From contig JABFQX010000017.1 of the NCBI GenBank assembly GCA_013141505.1, positions 1 through 64,000 on the forward strand: a stretch of 64,000 bases of DNA, given 5' to 3'. The stretch comes from Methyloglobulus sp. (GTDB lineage: Bacteria; Pseudomonadota; Gammaproteobacteria; Methylococcales; Methylomonadaceae). The notes under the pieces are model-generated. The model saw only the letters and a list, made by a program, of their open reading frames with translations, made no database searches and was not told where the DNA came from. The position numbers and the translations under genes are program-made. Positions 16,940 through 24,202 of the stretch are shown here, one piece after another (within the stretch, counting starts at the first letter, position 1; the number at the start of each line of letters is the position of its first letter).

Positions 16940-17623
16940 CTATATGAGTGCAATTGGTCTAATACAAATTGCATCATTATGCCTTGGGTTGTTTACCCAA
17001 TTGCTGACAGGGATTGTTTCCATTTCGGAATAAGCATCACAGACCAATAACGCTTGAAGATCATCTCTTTTCGATTGCCCATCTAACCAATTAGTGTAAT
17101 TTTGTGGATCAAGTATCACAGGCATCCGGCTATGGATTGGCTGCATCAACTGGTTAGCAGAAGTGGTAATGATGGTACAGGAATAAACCGTTCCATCACC
17201 ATGCTCCCAATGTTCCCATAATCCAGCGAAAGCAAATACTTGACGGTTCGGGTGGGTAATAAGATAAGGCTGCTTGCCTTGTTCGGTTAGCCGCCACTCA
17301 TAAAAACCGGTAGCGGGAATCAGGCAGCGGCGTTTTAAGAAAGCAGAGCGGAACGAAGATTTATCGGCAATGGTTTCCGCCCGCGCATTAATCAAGTGTT
17401 GGCTGATCTTGCGGTCTTTTGACCAACTAGGAATCAAGCCCCAAAAAAGTTGAACTGATTGGTTGTTAAGGTTTATATCAATGTTTTCATCTGATGGCAC
17501 AATGGCAAGGATGTCTTGCGCTGGAGTAATATTGTAACTGGGTTGAAAATCAAACAGGCTTGGCAGATTAAAGGCTTCTTTGACCTGTTCCGGCGTTGCA
17601 ATAAGGTTAAACCGACCACACAC
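16940..17623 (-). CDS. SRAP-family abasic-site processing protein (HMCES/YedK type)
   Basis: The track starts at TTG 17647, but GTG 17623 begins MCGRFN, which places the catalytic Cys at position 2; GGGAG lies ten bases upstream. SRAP proteins form a thiazolidine link between Cys2 and abasic sites in single-stranded DNA and so shield them. The other active-site residues are visible: Asn79 in INARAET, Glu109 in GFYEWR, and His in PIHSRMPVIL. The length (227) is normal. On this island it is close to umuDC and would complement it in coping with damaged or single-stranded replication intermediates. Confidence 0.88.
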   Translation of the reverse strand: MCGRFNLIATPEQVKEAFNLPSLFDFQPSYNITPAQDILAIVPSDENIDINLNNQSVQLFWGLIPSWSKDRKISQHLINARAETIADKSSFRSAFLKRRCLIPATGFYEWRLTEQGKQPYLITHPNRQVFAFAGLWEHWEHGDGTVYSCTIITTSANQLMQPIHSRMPVILDPQNYTNWLDGQSKRDDLQALLVCDAYSEMETIPVSNWVNNPRHNDAICIRPIALI

Positions 17624-17897
17624 AGCCTGTACCACTCCCAGATTCAAAAAACTGACCGTTCACTATCTCGTTGAAATAGTTTGCTGAATTGAAATTCAAT
17701 CGAATACCCCCCATATTTAACTATACCAACCTTTAAAAACAACCCTGATTAGGGTTTTGTAAAGGACAGATATTAACCGAGAATAAAATAATCAGATAGC
17801 TTGCCGAAACTTTTGGTTAATTCACATGACTAAAACGGCCTGTTGGTAAATTAAAACCCGACAACTATTTTTTAACAACTTTAAAGAGGTAAAAACT

Positions 17898-18116
17898 ATG
17901 TCATCAGCTTGGGCTGGCGGAACAGATGCCATCATTGAGAGGATGGACAAAATGACCGCGCTCTATATCGAAGAAGCACGGAAATCGATCTATACGGGCG
18001 AATCTGCCGTCAATTGCGAAGAATGCGGGGAACCGATTCCGGAACAACGCAGGAAGGCAATCGCCTGTAAATATTGTTTGCCCTGTCAGGCGGCGTTAGA
18101 GTCAAAATCAAGGTAA
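17898..18116 (+). CDS. TraR/DksA-family zinc-finger protein
   Basis: 72 residues: an N-terminal helix (GTDAIIERMDKMTALYIEEARK) and the zinc finger CEECGEPIPEQRRKAIACKYCLPCQ with four Cys, as in phage and plasmid TraR. TraR binds the RNA polymerase secondary channel and mimics DksA plus ppGpp, shifting host transcription. AGAGG precedes ATG. It diverges from the SRAP gene, and the 274-bp gap should hold both promoters. Confidence 0.82.
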   Translation: MSSAWAGGTDAIIERMDKMTALYIEEARKSIYTGESAVNCEECGEPIPEQRRKAIACKYCLPCQAALESKSR

Positions 18117-18280
18117 AGCGCTTTACAAGTGTCAGACAGCATCAAGGAAATAACCAGTACTTTAACGTAACTTACCAAGGAAACAAGCTTCATTGAAAAG
18201 GATATAAGTCGGCCTGAGTCAAGGCTGACTAAGGGCTAAGATGGAGTGGTAATATTGACGAATTATTTGGATAAAAATTT

Positions 18281-18382
18281 ATGGCGTTTATCGTTGAAGT
18301 CCCTGTGAACTTGATAGCAGCTATTACCGCGATTACGACCGCAATCACATCGCGAATAATAGCCAAAAACATCAAGAAGTAG
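18281..18382 (+). CDS. Tiny hydrophobic peptide, type I toxin-like or holin-like
   Basis: A 33-codon ORF too short for the track: MAFIVEVPVNLIAAITAITT, then AITSRIIAKNIKK. One membrane helix ends in a basic tail, as in Ldr/TisB-type toxic peptides. It sits at the end of a long leader and is followed at once by a Rho-independent hairpin, so it could form its own short mRNA. The ribosome site is weak (GGA). No antisense RNA promoter was proven. Alternatives are a regulatory leader peptide or chance. Confidence 0.4.
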   Translation: MAFIVEVPVNLIAAITAITTAITSRIIAKNIKK

Positions 18383-18393
18383 CGTACTCCTGT

Positions 18394-18427
18394 CCTCGAT
18401 AACTTAAGAAATTATCGGGGCTTTTTA
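18394..18427 (+). terminator. Rho-independent terminator after the tiny peptide
   Basis: CCTCGATAA (18394-18402) pairs with TTATCGGGG (18412-18420) with one G-U, followed by CTTTTTATT. It ends transcripts of the TraR/peptide region. Confidence 0.7.
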
Positions 18428-18611
18428 TTATTATTTATTGTTATTATTGCCGTGTTGTTTACACAAAGTTTCATATTGGAATCCAATGTGAGCGAGAACT
18501 TTAAACCTAAGCACTCCCTAAGTCAACCCTAAAATTGCCCAAGGATAATCTTTGTTCAGGCGCTACTGAGTTCTGGTTAGTCTGTCCTGTATTCCGCTTT
18601 AGTAAAGATCA

Positions 18612-18689
18612 AGGGCAACTTTGGGTATCACCATCCAGCAAACAAATAATGGGAATGCGTCGCTTCGTATCGACCAATTCAAAGGTTAA
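18612..18689 (+). pseudogene. 3' remnant of a second PcfJ-like gene
   Basis: The reading frame RATLGITIQQTNNGNASLRI, then DQFKG and a stop, matches ERATLGVSVFKKKNGENSLRIDQLRG of the intact PcfJ-like protein at 7893-9116. An upstream in-frame stop cuts it off. It shows that a second copy once lay here, probably from an earlier recombination inside the island. The rest of 18428-18718 holds nothing I recognise. Confidence 0.6.
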
Positions 18690-18718
18690 AAAATAGACTT
18701 CAACCGTTATAAATCCAG

Positions 18719-18964
18719 CTACCTGCGTAAAATATAAATACCGATACACAACCCGAAACCAGCGGCATAGAGTTGCCATGTCTCAGATATGGCGTAGGGA
18801 TAAAGCATAAGAACAATACCGCCCCATTTAGTAACGATATCTGATGCCTTTTTGCCGTACCGATAGGCGGCAAAACCAATGATACCAAATAGGATGGCAC
18901 CAAAAAGGTAGGCTGGACTGGGTAGCGTTAGCCCCATTGATTGTAGGTTTTTGAGTTCGTCCAT
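18719..18964 (-). CDS. Small conserved membrane protein
   Basis: 81 residues with three hydrophobic segments: LPSPAYLFGAILFGIIGFAAY, IVTKWGGIVLMLYPYAIS, and LYAAGFGLCIGIYI. The LTLPSPAYL...G..RYGKK...GIVLMLYPYA pattern is one I have seen in short inner-membrane proteins of unknown role, sometimes labelled amino-acid transport protein without evidence. It lies 34 bp after the IHF-like gene in the same direction. Confidence 0.6.
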   Translation of the reverse strand: MDELKNLQSMGLTLPSPAYLFGAILFGIIGFAAYRYGKKASDIVTKWGGIVLMLYPYAISETWQLYAAGFGLCIGIYILRR

Positions 18965-18998
18965 GTTTCGTTTCGGATAAATTCCTCAACTAGCGGAA

Positions 18999-19304
18999 TC
19001 ACGAAGGTTTGGTAAAATGGCCACAAGGGACATTCACGCAATCCCTCATTTCCTTGCCCGGTTTGAAATGGACAACGGCCTTAGAAGCTAATTGGACGGA
19101 CTCGCCTGTTTTAGGGTTCCGGGCAATTCGGGGAGGCCGATGCCTTAAGTCAAAACTGCCGAAGCCCCTTATCTCGATACGTTCGCCCTTGACCAAGGCA
19201 TCCACCATCTGGTTCACCATACAATTCAGTGCAGATTCGACATCCCTTTCCTGAAAATCCGGCATTTTTTTATTGAGCACTTTCACCATTTCAGATTTGA
19301 CCAT
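18999..19304 (-). CDS. IHF-beta/HU-family DNA-bending protein
   Basis: 101 residues with the complete HU/IHF fold: an N-terminal helical part (VKSEMVKVLNKKMPDFQ) and ERIEIRGFGSFDLRHRPPRI, then ARNPKTGESVQLASKAVVHFKPGKEMRD. The Arg-Pro-x-Ile/Ala-Arg-Asn-Pro-Lys-Thr-Gly arm is the DNA-intercalating beta ribbon. It is closer to IHF beta than to HU. An island-borne copy may assist integrase/excisionase complexes at the tRNA-Lys sites or replication of the element. AGGAGC upstream supports the start. Confidence 0.82.
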   Translation of the reverse strand: MVKSEMVKVLNKKMPDFQERDVESALNCMVNQMVDALVKGERIEIRGFGSFDLRHRPPRIARNPKTGESVQLASKAVVHFKPGKEMRDCVNVPCGHFTKPS

Positions 19305-19433
19305 TGTTTAGCTCCTTTTGTAATAGCAGGATTAGTTTAGCAGTTTCAGTGCCTACTCGATGAATTGAGCCTTCGTCACATCCTGTTAACGAAGGCTCTT
19401 AATTGCTAGTATCAAGCAAATAACTGAAATTAC

Positions 19434-20516
19434 TTATGCACCAGTAGCCTCAGTTTGTTGGATTCTTTCAAACAATTCCCTAGCGGCAGTTTTTGCAGCA
19501 ATAGCTTGGTCTTCATCCAAGGATTTGATCTCAAGGGCATCACGTCCATCAACATACATCGGACCACCTACGTCATCGTCATATATAGACCCATCTTCAT
19601 GAATAGCATAATGATCCGATACCGTTAAGTCCGTACCCATCAATTGCGCCAAGTAAACCCAAGTCCATTTTTGTTGAAGATCGAAGTCGTCGAATTCCTC
19701 GATGAGCCTTTGAATGGCCTCAACATCTCCTTGTTCGGCAGCAACAACCAGCCAACGTCTCATGTCCTTGGTGCGCCCTAAGCGTTCTGCAATCTCGGCC
19801 ACACGAATGGGGTCATCATCCACGGAAACATTAACTGTCTCAAAGAACGAAGGGTCATCAAAATGTTCGGCCATATCGAGAAGTGCTTCCCTATTGCCAA
19901 GACGGGCAGCTTCTTTAAGGTGAAGGGAAAACTTTTTTGATTTGGCGATAAGTGTTTTGTATTCGTCTGCCCATTCCTTTTCAACACCGGAAAGCACACG
20001 ACCGTTCTGTTCCTCTAAATACCAGTAGTCATGGCCGGATTTTGGCTCACCTGTCACATTTATCAAAGCCAAAGCAAAATGGGCGTGTGCGTTATTTTTA
20101 TTTGCAGCAACCTCCAGGCAGTCCAACAATATTTGAGGTAGTTCCCCTATGATCCAATCTGGGTAATCATCCCCAATCGAATAATCACTGCGAAGGCTGT
20201 CAATAAGGTCACTAATCGTTATGCAATCAATCTGATGCTCATTAACCAATTCTTGTAAACGAGTTGAAGCGATACCTGCTGTTTCTAACGAATATCCAAG
20301 TTCATTGCATCGCTTTAAGATGGAAGTATTGTTTTGCGATAGATGCTTTTCACCGTCTTGCTGAAGTGTAAAAACAGCTTCAGAGCTGAGTGCAGCATAA
20401 GAATTAAAATTAAATGATGCTGCCAGCAACTCATAGATATGGCCTCTTTTGAAGTCATTGCCTGTGCTAACTTGAAGGCTCTGTTGTGCGGAGTAGATAA
20501 ATTTTTTGATAGTCAT
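19434..20516 (-). CDS. Sel1/TPR-like repeat protein
   Basis: 360 residues. The N-terminal 50 (FKRGHIYELLAASFNFNSYAAL) form a small helical domain seen at the start of several otherwise unrelated island proteins. Helical repeats follow with Sel1-like spacing (HAHFALALINVTGEP, LHLKEAARLGNREALLDMAEHFDDP, RRWLVVAAEQGDVEAIQRL). Such repeats bind partner proteins. There is no signal peptide or enzyme motif. The gene stands alone, leftward, with a diverging membrane-protein gene on its upstream side. Confidence 0.6.
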   Translation of the reverse strand: MTIKKFIYSAQQSLQVSTGNDFKRGHIYELLAASFNFNSYAALSSEAVFTLQQDGEKHLSQNNTSILKRCNELGYSLETAGIASTRLQELVNEHQIDCITISDLIDSLRSDYSIGDDYPDWIIGELPQILLDCLEVAANKNNAHAHFALALINVTGEPKSGHDYWYLEEQNGRVLSGVEKEWADEYKTLIAKSKKFSLHLKEAARLGNREALLDMAEHFDDPSFFETVNVSVDDDPIRVAEIAERLGRTKDMRRWLVVAAEQGDVEAIQRLIEEFDDFDLQQKWTWVYLAQLMGTDLTVSDHYAIHEDGSIYDDDVGGPMYVDGRDALEIKSLDEDQAIAAKTAARELFERIQQTEATGA

Positions 20517-20677
20517 AGTTAAACATTTCCTAATTGTTCTCGCCAGTTTCGGGTTAAGAGCACACGTTTAAGTCCCCGAAGACGAGGGATTAAGAAAATA
20601 GTTTGTATGACTGCATCATGTTTTGCCTTTTTTTACTCGTGTGCAAGTACGGTTGGCACCTGCAATAATTCTAGCCT

Positions 20678-21544
20678 TTGCATATAAATTTGTCTACAGT
20701 GTTGTCATTACTAATCAGCAAGTTTGGTCTAAAAAAACACAGGCATCGACTAAGTGAATTTTCTTGCCGTTTTAAACAACTGTGTGTTTCACTTAAATTA
20801 GTATTTTTTAAAATCAATTACCGCCTTAAACAAGTGACTTCCCTATACAAACTTTTTCTTATCATCACTACTCTAGCCTTAATATCCCTGGCTTATTTGT
20901 TACTTTCAGGGAAACTAGGTTTGGTAAATACCCAAGAAGTGGAGAAGAGCTTTAGCCAGTTTATTTCTATGAAAGGGGCAGATGAGTATGTCATCGCCCA
21001 ACTTGATACCAATGAAGAATTTAGTGTCGAAAAGTTCAACCATGTTATGGGATTCCCTGTCGGCGATACCAATGCGAAATTGTCACTCGTGGCTAATTAT
21101 AAATATTACGTCAAATTGGCAGAACTAACACACCATATTCAAGATGGCGTTGTTTATATCGATGCCCCCAAGCTGTACCTTTCTACCCCTGTCGCTTTTG
21201 AGTTTTCTTCGGTTCAAGAAAGTGCAGTTAAATTTATGTTTGGAGTAGACGAAAAGGCACTCCTTGACCAGCTAAAGAGTGAGGCATCTGAAAAGTTAAG
21301 GGCGAAAGGTCAATCACAAGTTGGTGTTGTGTATGACAAGGCTGCAAAGGCACTAGCCGACAACTTTAACAATTATTTTAAAGCGAATGGTTTTGGTGGA
21401 AACTATAAAGACATTGTGGTGACATTTGCCAGTGAAGGCAGTACATCAAAAAGGCAATACAAATATAACGAAAGCTATTGTGGCGAAAAGCCATGCCGAC
21501 TAGCGCTTAACCTGGGCAAAGGGCTAATTTTAAAGATCAATTAG
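20678..21544 (+). CDS. Single-pass membrane protein of unknown function
   Basis: About 288 residues from a TTG start; TTG 20690 or GTG 20699 are equally possible and no ATG is available early on. A basic N-terminus (RHRLSEFSCRFKQ, KINYRLKQ) precedes a membrane helix (LFLIITTLALISLAYLLLSG, about 59-78). The rest is probably periplasmic and mixed alpha/beta (NYKYYVKLAELTHHIQDGVVYIDAPKLYLSTPVAF), with a C-terminal SYCGEKPCRLAL pair of Cys. The strand pattern resembles DUF4230-type proteins, but I would not assign it. Confidence 0.5.
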   Translation: MHINLSTVLSLLISKFGLKKHRHRLSEFSCRFKQLCVSLKLVFFKINYRLKQVTSLYKLFLIITTLALISLAYLLLSGKLGLVNTQEVEKSFSQFISMKGADEYVIAQLDTNEEFSVEKFNHVMGFPVGDTNAKLSLVANYKYYVKLAELTHHIQDGVVYIDAPKLYLSTPVAFEFSSVQESAVKFMFGVDEKALLDQLKSEASEKLRAKGQSQVGVVYDKAAKALADNFNNYFKANGFGGNYKDIVVTFASEGSTSKRQYKYNESYCGEKPCRLALNLGKGLILKIN

Positions 21545-21555
21545 AAACTAGGCTA

Positions 21556-22325
21556 TTATCCAACGCCAAGAATCCAGCCTTCGACTCCTGCAATCCCACG
21601 TTCCGGCGGAGTAAGGTTTGGGTTTAAATACTTTGACAATTGTCCATTCTGGTCGGCCTGTTGCATCCACGCGGCAATTGAATAGGCATCGTGCTGGTCT
21701 GGAGTTCGATCTTCTGGTGCAAAACCTTTTTTGTAGAGCGATGGGTAAGCCTCTACGATTGCAGAACGATCCAAAGGAATTTCCCAACCATCGAATGGCC
21801 AGAAATGTACCGATCCGCCTAGTTCATTTCGGATGTAACGCAACCAAGGCAAACCAGCGTGCGTCGATTTGGCAACCTGGCCTTGTACATCAAAATGGAA
21901 TACCGATTTAGCTTTGGCGCGTTCTTCGGTAATGCGCCGCCAACGATTATTGCCCATCCGTTCATCACCCTTTCCACAAATGCCGTCACGGACAAAATCG
22001 ACATACGTGTTTCCTTCGTCGGTAGGCCAATGATGATGAAAATCGTCCAGAAAGTTAGGCCAATCCGGCGGCAGGTGATGTACCTCGAAATAACGTAGTG
22101 GAAACGAAAATCCGTGGTCGATTCCTACCAGAGTAGGTACCTCCATACGCAACGTTTCAACCAGCCATTCGGCGATACCGCGCCTTGTCCAGTATTTCCG
22201 TGGACTTGGTTGCGGCAGTACTTCTTTGGGTTCAGTGTCTTGATTAGCGCTATACACCCGCAACCCTTTTAGGCCGGAAGTTGGAGTTTCCGCGCCGGAG
22301 TAGTCGATACCGATTTATTGGACAA
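21556..22325 (-). pseudogene. RNase H-fold, DUF429-like protein with N-terminal frameshift
   Basis: The open frame begins at 22263, but the true N-terminus lies upstream: IGIDYSGAETPTSGLKGLRVY is in frame up to an immediate TAA. If one A were added in AATAAA near 22312-22317 the start would read TTG-TCC-AAT-AAA-ATC (MSNKIGIDYSG). A one-base loss in an A run therefore separates start and body; it may be a real mutation or a sequence error. GIDYSGA and TLVGIDHGFSFP are the Asp-containing strands of an RNase H-like fold, and DQHDAYSIAAWM is near the end. A nuclease role is only inferred. Confidence 0.55.
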
Positions 22326-22403
22326 AATTACGAGGGGTTTGGGTATTCAAAGAAAAGTTTGGGGCTATGTTTTTACTGGTTTAAAAATAAAACTTACTTG
22401 GTG

Positions 22404-22901
22404 CTATTGACTTCTAACAGTTATAGTTCGATTTGAGCACTGATTTTCAATGAACTCTATAACGCACACGCTTTTTTCCAGACAGTCTCTAACCCTATGA
22501 ACAGAAATGCTTGTATTTTTTCCGTGAGCAACTTGATGTCTATTTGACATTATAGAATCAATAGCTTCTTTGTACTCTGGATAATCTGAGAAGAATTTTT
22601 CAAGATCTGAACCCCATTCCTTCTTAAACTGAGAAGCTACTTCAACAAACTTTTTAGATTTTGGATTTTGTATTTTATCTAAGTGTTTAGACGCATATTG
22701 AACAATGTGTGGTGCTGCTGCATTGGATACGAAGTCGATGTAGACTGTACTAATCGCATTTTCAAGAAATCCAGAAACCAGTACGCATAGATATTTCCCC
22801 CAGTGCCCTTGAAGCTCCATATCACCATGAGTAAATAGCTGTGTATCTTCTATTAGTTTTATCAATTTTTGGTGTTGTTTTTTTAAGTCATAGTTATCCA
22901 T
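22404..22901 (-). CDS. HEPN-domain protein (RiboL-PSP-HEPN type)
   Basis: 165 residues, all helical, with the HEPN signature RxxxxH in SNRHQVAHGK (R121, H126) and an upstream polar helix that includes GHWGKYLCVLVSGFLENAI. HEPN proteins are often RNases that act as toxins in antiviral and toxin-antitoxin systems and become active as dimers. It starts 3 bp after the DUF262 gene, so the two are almost certainly one translational unit. The DUF262 partner could sense or restrain it; this is inference. Confidence 0.75.
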   Translation of the reverse strand: MDNYDLKKQHQKLIKLIEDTQLFTHGDMELQGHWGKYLCVLVSGFLENAISTVYIDFVSNAAAPHIVQYASKHLDKIQNPKSKKFVEVASQFKKEWGSDLEKFFSDYPEYKEAIDSIMSNRHQVAHGKNTSISVHRVRDCLEKSVCVIEFIENQCSNRTITVRSQ

Positions 22902-22904
22902 GAC

Positions 22905-24014
22905 TTAATCTTCCAAAAATATTTTTTTTGCTATGTCTATTCTTGTTAAAACACTTGCTTTATTACCAGTTGATTGCGATATGGCTTCGACAAACTCATC
23001 ATTGGATGTAAGCTTATTATATTTACTCATCACAAAATCTTTGTTAGGAACACCATCCCTCTTAATTTTCTCAGTTAACGCAACCATTACTGCTTCATAA
23101 AAAGCAACATTGATTGCTGCAACACGTCTAAAAGGTCGTGAATTTATTGAATCTAGGAATATATCGCAGCATTGCTTAAAATAGACCGTATATTCATCAA
23201 TTCTATTAGTCTTGTCATAACGATGCTTTTTAACAAATTTACTTAAGAACTCTTTCATAGGGGGTTCATATTTCACATAATCATCTAACATTGCGAAATA
23301 TCTGATTATAAGCTCCTGATCCTTCATTCTTTCATTTACGCGCCCATAAATATTTCTCCATGAATCATGACTGTTTAGTTCGCTAACTTTATTTATTAAA
23401 TTGCCATGGTAAACCGCTGTTCTTATTTCTTGCGGTGACAATTTCCGACCTCCAGAATTTAACCTTTCAAAAATGTGATAGATACTTGTGTCATCATCGG
23501 CTGGTGCATCCTGCTTAACAACTGTCGCGTGTATTACACAATTTTCTAAATTTATTCTGTCTTTTGACTCTAGTGCTTCAAAGGTATTATTTTCAAACTG
23601 AGGCTGTACTTTAGATAGTCGAAAAACACGTTGCCTTGTTTCACCTTCAACAGGATTAAACACACCATTAAAAAAATAGAGAAGTGAAAGAAGGCGTTGT
23701 TGACCATCTATAACTAGCATTTTTCCCGTATCCGCTTCCTGCGCCAGAAAGATGCCAGGAACCGGCAAACCCAATAATAGGGACTCAATAAATCTTGAAG
23801 ATTCAGGTAGCTTCCATACAAAATTTCTCTGAAATGGAGGTATAAAAATATCTCCACGCCTTATTCTTTTTACTAAACCTTCAACATCGAAATCTATCCC
23901 ATAGGAAGTTATATCGTATCGACTAATTGGCTCTAGCTCATCCTCAACAGCTTCATCTTCTACATTTTGTTCTTCTTCTAGCTCTTCCTTAAGCTCATCT
24001 ACATATTTGCTCAT
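22905..24014 (-). CDS. DUF262 (ParB-like fold) protein
   Basis: 369 residues. An acidic N-terminal tail (ELEEEQNVEDEAVEDELEP) leads into DUF262: IFIPPFQRNFVWKLPESSRFIESLL (57-81) and MLVIDGQQRLLSLLYFF (99-115). The D-G-Q-Q-R motif is the nucleotide-binding/catalytic loop of the GmrS-type domain. NSGGRKLSPQEIRTAVYHG follows. It lacks the DUF1524 HNH half seen in the next gene upstream. Coupled to the HEPN gene, it forms a two-gene unit at the end of the defence block. Confidence 0.78.
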   Translation of the reverse strand: MSKYVDELKEELEEEQNVEDEAVEDELEPISRYDITSYGIDFDVEGLVKRIRRGDIFIPPFQRNFVWKLPESSRFIESLLLGLPVPGIFLAQEADTGKMLVIDGQQRLLSLLYFFNGVFNPVEGETRQRVFRLSKVQPQFENNTFEALESKDRINLENCVIHATVVKQDAPADDDTSIYHIFERLNSGGRKLSPQEIRTAVYHGNLINKVSELNSHDSWRNIYGRVNERMKDQELIIRYFAMLDDYVKYEPPMKEFLSKFVKKHRYDKTNRIDEYTVYFKQCCDIFLDSINSRPFRRVAAINVAFYEAVMVALTEKIKRDGVPNKDFVMSKYNKLTSNDEFVEAISQSTGNKASVLTRIDIAKKIFLED

Positions 24015-24066
24015 AATATCTCCAGAATTTTAATACCAGTCCGTATGATGGTTAAATTAATTGTCC

Positions 24067-24186
24067 TCACATCGCCCCCACAATCTCCTGAAAACAAGCA
24101 ACTCCCGCTACAACATTATCTATATTCTCAGCGGCTAAATCATCAGGCTTAAGTAAACTACAATAGTTCGCTAAGATTCTATCTAA
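24067..24186 (-). pseudogene. Possible C-terminal remnant of a lost gene
   Basis: In the 188-bp gap between the two DUF262 genes one frame stays open for 39 codons (LANYCSLLKPDDLAAENIDN, then VVAGVACFQEIVGAM and stop). The composition is protein-like, but no start is available. It may be the stump of a deleted defence-island gene. Family not recognised. Confidence 0.3.
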
Positions 24187-24202
24187 TCAAATCTAATCCA
24201 AT

